Positions 35,797 through 43,385 of a DNA stretch of 64,000 nucleotides are shown piece by piece. The stretch's first letter is position 1. Every line of letters starts with the position of its first letter. The position numbers and the translations under genes are program-made. The DNA comes from Sphingomonas sp. UV9. GTDB lineage: Bacteria; Pseudomonadota; Alphaproteobacteria; Sphingomonadales; Sphingomonadaceae. The notes below the pieces were generated by a model. The model did no database searches, was not told where the DNA came from, and was given only the letters and a program-made list of their open reading frames with translations. The stretch is from contig NZ_SCIN01000005.1 of the NCBI RefSeq assembly GCF_004101245.1, positions 1 to 64,000 of the forward strand, read 5' to 3'.

Positions 35797-37577
35797 GATC
35801 GCGAACGCCACCAGGTCAGGAATTCGGCGGTGATCGCGGTCAGTTGCACTTCGTAGGATTCGGCGAAGTTCGCCGGTCCCCGCGCGGCAATCTGCGCGAG
35901 CGTCTGGTCGAGCCAATCGAGATCGATCCACTCCTCCACCTCGGCCTTGCGGAACGCGGCGATCCGCCCGCGCGCGGCGGAGGCCTGTCGCTGGAGCCGC
36001 GCCATGTGATCGGGCGATGCGGGCCTGCCCGAGCGCCGCAACCGGATCGTGTCGGGCAGATGACCGGCGAGCATGTGGCGGACGGGCGCACGATTGAGAC
36101 CGTCATGGACGAAAAAGCCTGCCGGAAAGCCCGCGAACAACCGCAGCAGCCGGACGTCGCGGAAGGGGAATTCCATGCGCAGCGCCCCTGGATAGAATTC
36201 GTTCGGGTGCAGCAGCGCCTTGTCCGCGCCGGGCAGATACCCCCACGGGTCGCGCGGACGCCGGATCTCGTCCTCAAGCGGCGCCGAGGGTGGCGTCCGC
36301 ATCGCCTCGGGCAGCGCGGCGAGACGCGCCGGCGACAACCGGACATGGAAGGGGCCGTGCCGCACCGGCTCCTCGACCGCCCCCGCCAGATAGCGCCGCA
36401 ACCGTCCCGCGGTCCCGCGCATGCGTTGCCGCATCGTCGTCAGCGGAAACTTGACCGTTACCGTCGCCTCGCCGAACGACCCGTCGAACAACGCGGTCGC
36501 GCCCAGCGCCTTGCCCCTCGCCTGGAACGTTTCGGTCAGGCAGTGGCGCACGGGCATCGGCGGGCGGCTGGCACCGCCCAGGATCAGGTCGGACGGGCGA
36601 TAGATGTCGGCGTCCTCAGGCGGCGAGACATGCTCGGCCATCAGACCGATCCGATCGGCGACCGCATCGGCGAACGCGGCTTCGTCGGGGAACCCGCTGC
36701 CGGGCGGCGCGACCGAGGTCAGCAGGATCATGCGCTGCTCGGCCGCCCGCTCTTGCGCCGCCAGCCACGCGATCGTCGAGGAATCGAGCCCGCCGCTGAG
36801 CAGCACCCCCGGAACCTGCGTCCGCGCGATCCGCGTGCGCAAGATCGTCCGCAACGTCTCTTCGCACGCGACGACCGCATCGTCGAACGACCCCGTCCAC
36901 CGCGACTGCGGTACCAGGATCGGCGTGGCATCGCGGCGAATGCCCTCCGCTTCGATCGTCAGCCGCGTGCCAGGCTCGAGTTGGCGGACCTTGGCCAGCA
37001 TCGTCCGATCGCCCATCTCCTCGCGCAGCGCGGCCCGCAGGTCGGCGCGCCCGATCGACACCAGCAAGCCCGCCTCGTCGAGCCGGTTGCCGATCCACGC
37101 AATCCGCGACAGCGCGAACAGGTTGGGAGCAACCGCGACGCGGGGACCGTCGACCGCGAAGAACAACCGGTCGCGACGCGCGGCCGACATCATCAGCACC
37201 AGCCGGCGGTCGCGACGATCCCAGTGAAGCAGCGACCACTCGCCGATCATCTCGGCCGGGGTGTCGCGTCCGAACCGCTCCAGCGCGGCGCGAGCGAGCA
37301 ACGCCGAGGGCAGCGTCGGCGCGACGTTCAGCCGCGCCGCCAACGCCTGCGGTTCCTCGATATGACCGACGAGGATCGTCAGCGCATCGTCCACCTCGAT
37401 GCGGTGCAACGCAGCGCGATCATGCGGATCGACCGCATGCGCGAACGCCGAGCCCGGCGCACCCGACACGGCCGCGCCATCCAATCCGAGCGCGTCGACA
37501 TCGCGCGGGTCGACCGGGCCGCCATCGAGGCGGAACAGGCCGTAGATCCCGCTGCTCAGCATCCCGCTGCTCGCCAT
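35793..37577 (-). CDS. Asparagine synthetase-like lasso cyclase (C protein)
   Basis: 594 residues from ATG 37577. It resembles class-B asparagine synthetase, but the N-terminal glutaminase half begins MASSGMLSSGIYGLF and lacks the catalytic Cys2, so it cannot use glutamine in the usual way. That is expected for McjC-type lasso cyclases. The ATP-PPase half has GVLLSGGLDSSTIAWLAA (pyrophosphate loop 261-267). Function: adenylation of the ring Asp/Glu side chain and macrolactam formation with the core N-terminus. Divergent from the propeller gene at 37628 (50-nt gap), and on the same strand as the precursor at 38652. Confidence 0.88.
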   Translation of the reverse strand: MASSGMLSSGIYGLFRLDGGPVDPRDVDALGLDGAAVSGAPGSAFAHAVDPHDRAALHRIEVDDALTILVGHIEEPQALAARLNVAPTLPSALLARAALERFGRDTPAEMIGEWSLLHWDRRDRRLVLMMSAARRDRLFFAVDGPRVAVAPNLFALSRIAWIGNRLDEAGLLVSIGRADLRAALREEMGDRTMLAKVRQLEPGTRLTIEAEGIRRDATPILVPQSRWTGSFDDAVVACEETLRTILRTRIARTQVPGVLLSGGLDSSTIAWLAAQERAAEQRMILLTSVAPPGSGFPDEAAFADAVADRIGLMAEHVSPPEDADIYRPSDLILGGASRPPMPVRHCLTETFQARGKALGATALFDGSFGEATVTVKFPLTTMRQRMRGTAGRLRRYLAGAVEEPVRHGPFHVRLSPARLAALPEAMRTPPSAPLEDEIRRPRDPWGYLPGADKALLHPNEFYPGALRMEFPFRDVRLLRLFAGFPAGFFVHDGLNRAPVRHMLAGHLPDTIRLRRSGRPASPDHMARLQRQASAARGRIAAFRKAEVEEWIDLDWLDQTLAQIAARGPANFAESYEVQLTAITAEFLTWWRSRS

Positions 37578-37627
37578 TGTATAGACCTGCGATTGACGCG
37601 CGCGTCGCGACGGATAGACCATGATGG

Positions 37628-38593
37628 ATGCCCGACATCGACCGTTTTGCCGCAAAAAGCGCGCTGCGTGAGGCGATGGCGCGCGACGCCTATGCCCGCG
37701 GCGAAGTCCGGATCGCCGATCCCGATCTTGCCGGACAAACCTGGCTGGTCGCGTCGCACCGCGGCCTTTTCGCGATCGCACATGACGGCGGGGCAGGGGG
37801 CGAACCAGGGGACGGGCACACCGCGGCGGGAGCCAGCGTCAAGACGGTGCTGTACGGCTGGTTCTTCGGGCTGTGCCGCCACGGCGACGCGCTCTATCTG
37901 TTCGAGAATTGCGGGCATCGCGACCGCACTGTGCCGATGGGGCGGATCGTCCGTTTCGATCTTGCCGGAGACCGACTGGCCGCGCCTGACGTGCTCGTCA
38001 CCGGGCTGCACACCAACTGCCACCAGATCGCGGTCGTCGACGGGCTGTTGTGCGTGCTCGATACCGCGAACCAGGCGATCCTGCGGTTCACGCTCGACGG
38101 CCGCGCGGTCGACGTCCAGCGCCCGTTCGCCGCAGCCCCGCCGCACGACACCAGCGGCGCCTATCTGCACATCAACGCGATCGCGAGCGTCGGCGACCGC
38201 ACCGCGATCATGCTCCACAACGGCAAGGCGATCCCGGAAAAGACCAGCGAGCTCGCATGGCTCGATCGCGACTGGCAGCTCATCGAGCGTCAGCCGCTGC
38301 CCGGCCATAGCTGTCACGATATCGTCGCAGACGAGCGCGGGATGCTGTGGCACTGCGACTCGATGGCGGGCGACATCATCGCCTCCGACGGCACGCGGGC
38401 GCACATCACCGACACGCTCATGACGCGCGGACTGGCGATCACGCCCGCGGCGATCATCGTGGGGATGTCCAGTTTCGGCCCCCGTCATCTGCGCAGCAAG
38501 CTGCATGGCGGGGTCATGATCCTCGACCGCACGCTCGAACGCCGTGCGACGATGATACTCGGCGGATCACCGACGGATATCATCGCCCTGTAA
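37628..38593 (+). CDS. Beta-propeller-like protein of unknown function
   Basis: A 321-residue protein with repeated blade-like segments (TWLVASHRGLFAIAHDG; VDGLLCVLDTANQAILRFTLDG; SCHDIVADERGMLWHCDSMAG; SKLHGGVMILDRTLE). No signal peptide. The His/Cys-bearing loops (TNCHQI, LHINAIA, GHSCHDI) are suggestive of a metal or substrate site. It resembles DUF4915/NHL-type propellers, but the family cannot be fixed by eye. It lies between the cyclase and the precursor P2 (convergent, 58 nt apart), so a role with the peptide, for example as scaffold or epimerase/lyase-like propeller, is possible but unproven. Confidence 0.62.
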   Translation: MPDIDRFAAKSALREAMARDAYARGEVRIADPDLAGQTWLVASHRGLFAIAHDGGAGGEPGDGHTAAGASVKTVLYGWFFGLCRHGDALYLFENCGHRDRTVPMGRIVRFDLAGDRLAAPDVLVTGLHTNCHQIAVVDGLLCVLDTANQAILRFTLDGRAVDVQRPFAAAPPHDTSGAYLHINAIASVGDRTAIMLHNGKAIPEKTSELAWLDRDWQLIERQPLPGHSCHDIVADERGMLWHCDSMAGDIIASDGTRAHITDTLMTRGLAITPAAIIVGMSSFGPRHLRSKLHGGVMILDRTLERRATMILGGSPTDIIAL

Positions 38594-38651
38594 CATCGTC
38601 CTGCAGCGGCGCAGCGTCGAGATCGAGCGCCCCAGCTTGCGCTGGAAGCGA

Positions 38652-38798
38652 TCAGGATCTCTGGCAATCCGGGGAAGGGTTTCCCCCGGCATCGTTACCC
38701 GTGCCGGGCGACAGCGACGTTTCGCGGACGTCGAGTTCGCGGATCTCTGGTGCGATCCACGCCTTGCGCTGGCCCGTCTGAATGGTCTGATCGGTCAT
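38652..38798 (-). CDS. 48-aa lasso peptide precursor (P2)
   Basis: A short minus-strand gene with GGGGA 7 nt before ATG 38798 (an ATG directly upstream at 38801 is also possible). Leader: K12-A-W14-I-A-P17-E-I19-x-x-L22-D-V-R-E-T27-S28, fitting the aromatic-xxPxI/L...Thr(-2) rule of lasso leaders. Predicted core: LSPGTGNDAGGNPSPDCQRS (20 residues), allowing an L1-D8 eight-residue ring, with C-terminal Ser20 as kinase target and one Cys. The LDVxxT leader end and PGT core start recall paeninodin-type precursors. It sits between the cyclase/propeller pair and the second oxygenase-kinase pair. It is below usual gene-calling length, so easily missed. Ring size and core start are predictions. Confidence 0.75.
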   Translation of the reverse strand: MTDQTIQTGQRKAWIAPEIRELDVRETSLSPGTGNDAGGNPSPDCQRS

Positions 38799-39098
38799 CA
38801 TGATATCCCCGTTCACTGCATCTAAGATCAAAATAACGCTTTACGGAACGTAAGCTATGCCATTCGCTCCTCAATAAACAAGAGTTTCTATTATTCGCGT
38901 ACTTATACGCCAGCCTGCGAAGCTCGTCTTCGTTACAATCAAAAACAGTAACTTAATCTAGGTTATAATCACACACGGCGGTTTACGTTCTCAGTTTTGC
39001 ATCGATAATGAACTATTCAATCGGCGATGATTCCATGCTTTTACTGCGAGCAGGAATTAGATTCGCGTTCTAGTGAGTCTACTGAACGGCAGGCAGTC
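38799..39098. promoter_or_regulatory. AT-rich divergent promoter region (P2 / TPR oxygenase 2)
   Basis: 300 bp, much more AT-rich than the flanks, between the divergent P2 and oxygenase-2 genes. It contains a palindrome TTACG-GAA-CGTAA (38841-38853), about 40 bp upstream of P2 and a candidate operator, and a TATAAT (38964-38969) oriented toward the oxygenase gene without a clear -35. Regulatory roles are inferred from position. Confidence 0.4.
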
Positions 39099-40334
39099 AT
39101 GTTGCAGCGCACTAGAATCGATCTCGAAGTCGCCAAGCAATTGACGCTTCCCCAGGAGCTGGCGCTCGTACGCGCAGCGTATGCGCGCCATCAGGGGCTG
39201 GTACTGCGCGGTCGATTGGCAACGCTGCTGCTGGTCTGCGATGCGTTCGACGAGCTTGTCACCTTGCTGTCGCCGCACGACGACCTGACTTTTCTCGAAG
39301 AGATGCTGCTTGCCCAGGCCTGCCTTGCCCGCGAGACCGCGGACGATGCCAAGCATGCGCGGATCGTCGCGAACCGGGCACTGGCATCGGCGACCAGCGA
39401 CGCACAACGTGCGGCCGCACTCGCGATATGTGGCAAGGCGGAGACCCGGCTCGGCAAGGACGATGCGGCGCGGGCGACGCTGACGCACGCACTTCGGTAC
39501 GACCCGCACGAGAAGGACGCCTGCAAGCGCCTGGCCGCGCTCGATCTCGCCGCGAACGATCCGGCTGCGGTGTTGACGATGGTCGACGACCTGACGGCGC
39601 AAGGTGCGGCGCACGCTCGATTGTTCGCCGCACGGGCCCTGGCGCTGGCGCAGGCCGGCACGATCGATGCAGCCCGTAGCGCGGCGGGGCTGGACGATCT
39701 CGCCGACATGACCGTTCTCACACCGCCGCCCGGCTGGGACGATATCCACGCGTTCAACGCGGCCTTGGCAGAGGAGCTGCTTGCACATCCGGGGTTGCGG
39801 TACGAGCGCTACGGCACCGCCTCCGCGCTGACCTGGCGGATCGACTGCCCGGCAAAGCGCGAGGCGCCGCTCGTCCACCTGCTATTGGCGCAGATCGCAG
39901 GAGCCATCGATACGCATCTGCAGCGGATCGCGGTACTCGACCACCCCTGGGCAAGGGCCCGACCGGCGTCGGCGATGCTGCGCAGCTGGTGTGTCATCAC
40001 CGAAAGCGACGGATTCGAAACCTGGCACGTCCACCAGTTCGGCTGGCTGAGCGGCGTCTATTACGTCCGCGTACCGGACTCGATCGCACAGGGCGGCAGG
40101 CGCGATGGGGAAGGGGGCGATGGAACGGACGGCGCTGGACATGGCGGATGCCTCGCCTTCGGCATGCCCGAAGACCTGGTGGGCGACGACGCCGCGGCCG
40201 CGTTCGGTACGCGGATCGTGCGGCCGCATGACGGCCTGATGCTGGCGTTTCCGTCGCACACCTATCACCGCACGTTCCCGCACGGCCTGCGCGAAAAGCG
40301 GATCTGCGTCGCGTTCGATCTCAGGCCGATGTGA
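39099..40334 (+). CDS. TPR-fused 2OG-Fe(II) oxygenase, copy 2
   Basis: 411 residues from ATG 39099 (GGCAGG upstream; an in-frame ATG at 39027 is less likely). Same plan as the protein at 34603: N-terminal TPR-like helices (ATLTHALRYDPHEKDACKRL), linker PPPGWDDIHAFN, and a PF13759-type domain with ETWHVHQFGWLSGVYY (His310/His312), FPSHTYHRTFPH (His390) and KRICVAFDLRP. A Gly/Asp-rich insertion (GGRRDGEGGDGTDGAGHGG) interrupts the core relative to copy 1. The stop overlaps the start of the second kinase by 3 bp, so oxygenase and kinase are coupled, repeating the pairing found at 33342-35796 in another order. Confidence 0.83.
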   Translation: MLQRTRIDLEVAKQLTLPQELALVRAAYARHQGLVLRGRLATLLLVCDAFDELVTLLSPHDDLTFLEEMLLAQACLARETADDAKHARIVANRALASATSDAQRAAALAICGKAETRLGKDDAARATLTHALRYDPHEKDACKRLAALDLAANDPAAVLTMVDDLTAQGAAHARLFAARALALAQAGTIDAARSAAGLDDLADMTVLTPPPGWDDIHAFNAALAEELLAHPGLRYERYGTASALTWRIDCPAKREAPLVHLLLAQIAGAIDTHLQRIAVLDHPWARARPASAMLRSWCVITESDGFETWHVHQFGWLSGVYYVRVPDSIAQGGRRDGEGGDGTDGAGHGGCLAFGMPEDLVGDDAAAAFGTRIVRPHDGLMLAFPSHTYHRTFPHGLREKRICVAFDLRPM

Positions 40335-41257
40335 CCGCGTTTTACCGCGCATCGGCCTTCGGGCTGACGTGGCACTCGGACATCGCGCTCGATGGCTTCG
40401 ACCAACTGCCCCCGACCTTGGATAGGGGACAAGGCGGCGTGCGCGTCGCGCGGGTCACCGCACTTGCCGAGCGCGGGATCGGGCGGCCCATCAATCGAGG
40501 ACGCCTCTATGGCGATGGCATTCGGCTCGGCTGGGAGGACGAGGTGACGTTCGACATGATCGACGGTACCCGGATCGACTATCTGCCCGGCCCCGACTGG
40601 CGCGGCACATTCCCTTTCAGCTTCTATGCCACCATCGCCGCGTTGACGCTGGCCTGGCGTGGCGCGATCCCGTTCCACGCGTGCATGGTCGAGGTCGACG
40701 GGTACGCCGTGCTGATCGCGGGGCCGTCGGGGGCGGGCAAATCGAGCCTGACCGCGGGGTTGCTCGGTATCGGCACACGGCTGGTGGCCGACGACATGGC
40801 GGTCGTGCGTATCGAGGACGGACGCATCGAGGCGTCCCGCGGCCGCCCGACGATGCGTCAGCACCGCGATACCGCCGCGCGGGTCGACGCCGACCTGCGC
40901 CTGCCGATCCCCGGCGACCTGCGCGACAAATGGCTGGTGCGACCGCGCGCGCGCGCCGACGATGCGATACTGCCACTCGCCGGCCTGCTGGTGCTGACCA
41001 AAGGGTCGATCATGCCTGACGCGAGCGCGAAACTCGCGTTGCTCTCGGCGCACCTCTTCCGTCCGCAATGGCTTGCCGCATTGCCCAACCACGCAGCGCG
41101 GAGGCGCGACCTGCTGACGATCGCTGCGGCGATACCGGTCCTGACCTTTCCGGCGATCGCGACGTTCGATCCGCACGATCAGGAGGAAAGGGCATATCGC
41201 GCGCTCGCGCGGATCAGGACGATGATCGCGGCGCGGCCTGCACGAACCAGCCGGTAA
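40331..41257 (+). CDS. HPr kinase-like RiPP kinase, copy 2
   Basis: 308 residues starting at GTG 40331, whose last bases overlap the upstream stop (GTGA). Walker A GPSGAGKS (131-138), upstream IPFHACMV with the conserved His, and downstream GTRLVADDMAVV match copy 1 (33342). The N-terminal domain (FYRASAFGLTWHSDIALDGF) is recognisable as HprK-related. Two kinases with two Ser-ending precursors suggest one kinase per peptide, or two steps of phosphoryl transfer. The 3' end overlaps the convergent oxygenase gene by 44 bp. Confidence 0.82.
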   Translation: MTAFYRASAFGLTWHSDIALDGFDQLPPTLDRGQGGVRVARVTALAERGIGRPINRGRLYGDGIRLGWEDEVTFDMIDGTRIDYLPGPDWRGTFPFSFYATIAALTLAWRGAIPFHACMVEVDGYAVLIAGPSGAGKSSLTAGLLGIGTRLVADDMAVVRIEDGRIEASRGRPTMRQHRDTAARVDADLRLPIPGDLRDKWLVRPRARADDAILPLAGLLVLTKGSIMPDASAKLALLSAHLFRPQWLAALPNHAARRRDLLTIAAAIPVLTFPAIATFDPHDQEERAYRALARIRTMIAARPARTSR

Positions 41258-41912
41258 ACACGCGCCTCGGCCCGCCGCTGGCAAGCGGCAGGACGCGGTG
41301 CTCGAGGTCGCCGGCAATATCGAAGATCAGCGCGGTCCCGGTACGATCGTGACGATAGCGGGTCAGCACCTCGTGCGTCGCGGTGGTGCGCAGCTCGAAA
41401 CCACCCCCCTCATAGGCAGCATCGGACAGGTTGACGGTGATCCCCAGCCGGCGCGCGCCCGCCGCGTCGTCATGCGTGTCGTTATGCCAGTCGAGCGCAT
41501 CCAAGCCGTTGGCGCGGGTCTGCACCAGCCGCCCTTCGACGCGGTTCAGGGCATCGCAGCCGGTAACCGCCTCGACCCAGCGCAGGAAGGACGGACGACT
41601 GAGCACGATGTTGAGCGCGGCGCCGACCCGCTGCGGGGCCTCGACCTCACGCGACCCGAGCCGGTCGACATGGTCGGCCACGAAGCTTCCGCGACGGCAG
41701 CGATCGAGCAGGCTGGCCAGCAGATCGGGTTCGAGGAGGTCGCTACATTCGATCGCACGATAGCACTGGAAGACTCGGGCAGGACCGTCGGGCGCCGCGA
41801 GTATGTCGGTACGCTGCGCACCGATCGCGATCGGACGGGCGTGGTGGCCCGGCATAGTGTCGTCGGAAGCTACTGTAGGGCCGGAAGATGGGGTTCGGAT
41901 CGATGCGGACAT
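41214..41912 (-). CDS. Prolyl-4-hydroxylase-like 2OG-Fe(II) oxygenase
   Basis: 232 residues from ATG 41912, chosen for the GAGGAG 7 nt upstream. The facial triad is visible: DWHNDTHDD gives His143 and Asp145, GDLEHRVLP gives His205, and PRRVFTGWF supplies the 2OG-binding Arg (216/217). The strands GITVNLSDAAYEGGGFELR are typical of the P4H/2OG-FeII_Oxy_3 fold. Last gene of a minus-strand trio (HEXXH protein, methyltransferase, this oxygenase). Candidate for Pro hydroxylation; P2 has three Pro residues in its core or linker (P31, P41, P43). Substrate unproven. Confidence 0.8.
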   Translation of the reverse strand: MSASIRTPSSGPTVASDDTMPGHHARPIAIGAQRTDILAAPDGPARVFQCYRAIECSDLLEPDLLASLLDRCRRGSFVADHVDRLGSREVEAPQRVGAALNIVLSRPSFLRWVEAVTGCDALNRVEGRLVQTRANGLDALDWHNDTHDDAAGARRLGITVNLSDAAYEGGGFELRTTATHEVLTRYRHDRTGTALIFDIAGDLEHRVLPLASGGPRRVFTGWFVQAAPRSSS

Positions 41913-41983
41913 ATCCGGCTCCTCTGCCAGGCTCTCGGGGACAACCAAGGCCCGCAGCACGGCCCCGTCAAGGCAAGACCGAT

Positions 41984-42715
41984 CTAGATCTTGGCGAAGA
42001 CGAACGCGGCATAGGCGTCGTCGGGCAACAGCCGATCGTCCGGACCATAGAACGGGCCCGATTGCGGCTTTGCGCCCGGCGTCGCGACCGTCCGATAGTG
42101 CGCCGAGGTGGCGGTATCGACGAACCGGAAATGGCAACCCCACAGGATGAGCAGGCCGCCCGGTCGCACGCAGCGGTCGAGCGCCTCGACGGCTGCGGCG
42201 AACCGGGCGAACGGCAGCAATGCGGTGCAGCGTTCGGGGCGCAGCACGTCGAGATCGCCGTGCCGCAGCACCGAGAGGCAGAACACCGCGTCATATCCCT
42301 CTGCCGCCAGCGCGTCCGGCGTATCGGCGCAGGCGAAGTCGATCCGTCCCGACGTCGAGCGGGGCCCCATCCGGGCGACGGTCCGTCGGGCCTGCGCGAT
42401 ACAGGCAGGGTTCGCATCGATCGCGTCGATCCGCGCGTGCGGCATATGCCGCGCCAGCGTGACCGCCTCCTCGCCCGTCGAGCACCCGAACGACAACAGG
42501 CGAGGTGCCGTAACCTCCGCCAGTCGCGCCGCCACGAGTGCGAACAGCACCGGATGCCGATCCAGCCGTGTCACCGTAGCAGGCTGGAACAGCAAGGCAC
42601 CGCGACGGCCGGCATCCAGTCGCCCACGGCCCAGCGGCGTTGCCACTGCCCGGACGAAACGGACGAGCGCGACCAGCGCCGCGACCCGTTTCAGGCGGTT
42701 GCGCACGCCGCCCAT
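41984..42715 (-). CDS. SAM-dependent methyltransferase (CheR-like)
   Basis: 243 residues from ATG 42715, which overlaps the upstream stop as TGATG; ATG 42748 is a possible longer start. SAM motif I is LLSFGCSTGEEAVTLARHM, followed by ARIDAIDANPACIAQAR (acidic end of strand 2) and GYDAVFCLSVLRHGDLD, a CheR/class I arrangement. The C-terminal region has VRPGGLLILWGCHFRFVDTA. Middle gene of the minus-strand trio. Likely methylates a small molecule or peptide; CheR-like proteins methylate carboxylates, so a C-terminal or Asp carboxyl of the peptide is a candidate. Confidence 0.77.
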   Translation of the reverse strand: MGGVRNRLKRVAALVALVRFVRAVATPLGRGRLDAGRRGALLFQPATVTRLDRHPVLFALVAARLAEVTAPRLLSFGCSTGEEAVTLARHMPHARIDAIDANPACIAQARRTVARMGPRSTSGRIDFACADTPDALAAEGYDAVFCLSVLRHGDLDVLRPERCTALLPFARFAAAVEALDRCVRPGGLLILWGCHFRFVDTATSAHYRTVATPGAKPQSGPFYGPDDRLLPDDAYAAFVFAKI

Positions 42716-43227
42716 CACGAGCGACAGGTCATTGGGGGTCGCAACCATGTCCGCATCGCGGGAAAGCGCGGGCCCTTCTCCCCCGAGTGCGCCGCCATCC
42801 GCCAATATTGCAGCATCGGCAGCCCGATAAAGCTTCCCCCGGCAAACGCCGCGACCAGATAGTCGGGGCCGCCCTTATAGGCGGCATGGAACAGCGTGGC
42901 CGTCGGTATGCCGATCGCCATCGCCGCGGCATAGGACCAGGCGATCGCCGCCATTTCCTCGGCCGGATCGTCGCCGACCTGCGACAGCGTATCCCGAAGC
43001 GCCGGATCGGTGACCGCGAGATGTCCCGCCTCGTGCAGCAGGTCGCCGACCCGGCCCGGTTGCGCGGGGTCGTACACCAGCGCGCCACGCTGCACCGTCA
43101 TCGCCGACAGCACCGCATCGACCGGTACCGTCCCGGCCACGACCTTGAGTCCGATGCCACGCAAGAAATCGACGATGGCGTCCAGTTCCGGAGCATCGCC
43201 CAGCAGAGGAGAATGCCCAGCCTTCAT
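42715..43227 (-). CDS. Small HEXXH metallopeptidase-like protein
   Basis: 170 residues. GDLLHEAGHLAVTDP contains HEXXH (His65, Glu66, His69), and DDPAEEMAAIAWSYAAAMAIG supplies candidate third ligands Glu90/Glu91, the order used by gluzincin or ImmA/IrrE-like proteins. C-terminal hydrophobic segments (YLVAAFAGGSFIGLPMLQYW) may contact membrane. No family is recognised with certainty. It starts the minus-strand operon with the methyltransferase (TGATG overlap) and oxygenase. In this setting it could be an additional maturation or clearance protease. Divergent from the secreted protein at 43386. Confidence 0.6.
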   Translation of the reverse strand: MKAGHSPLLGDAPELDAIVDFLRGIGLKVVAGTVPVDAVLSAMTVQRGALVYDPAQPGRVGDLLHEAGHLAVTDPALRDTLSQVGDDPAEEMAAIAWSYAAAMAIGIPTATLFHAAYKGGPDYLVAAFAGGSFIGLPMLQYWRMAAHSGEKGPRFPAMRTWLRPPMTCRS

Positions 43228-43385
43228 GTCGACACGTCTACGCGTCTACGATCATACCGGCAAGGCGCTCCGTAGAATGCGGCAGACGGGACCAAGACTC
43301 CGGCTTGTTAAACGCCCGCCGATGGCCGACCCTTGGTCCGCACGCGTCGCTGTGCGGGTCGACGTTCTCTCATCAGGAACCGCGC

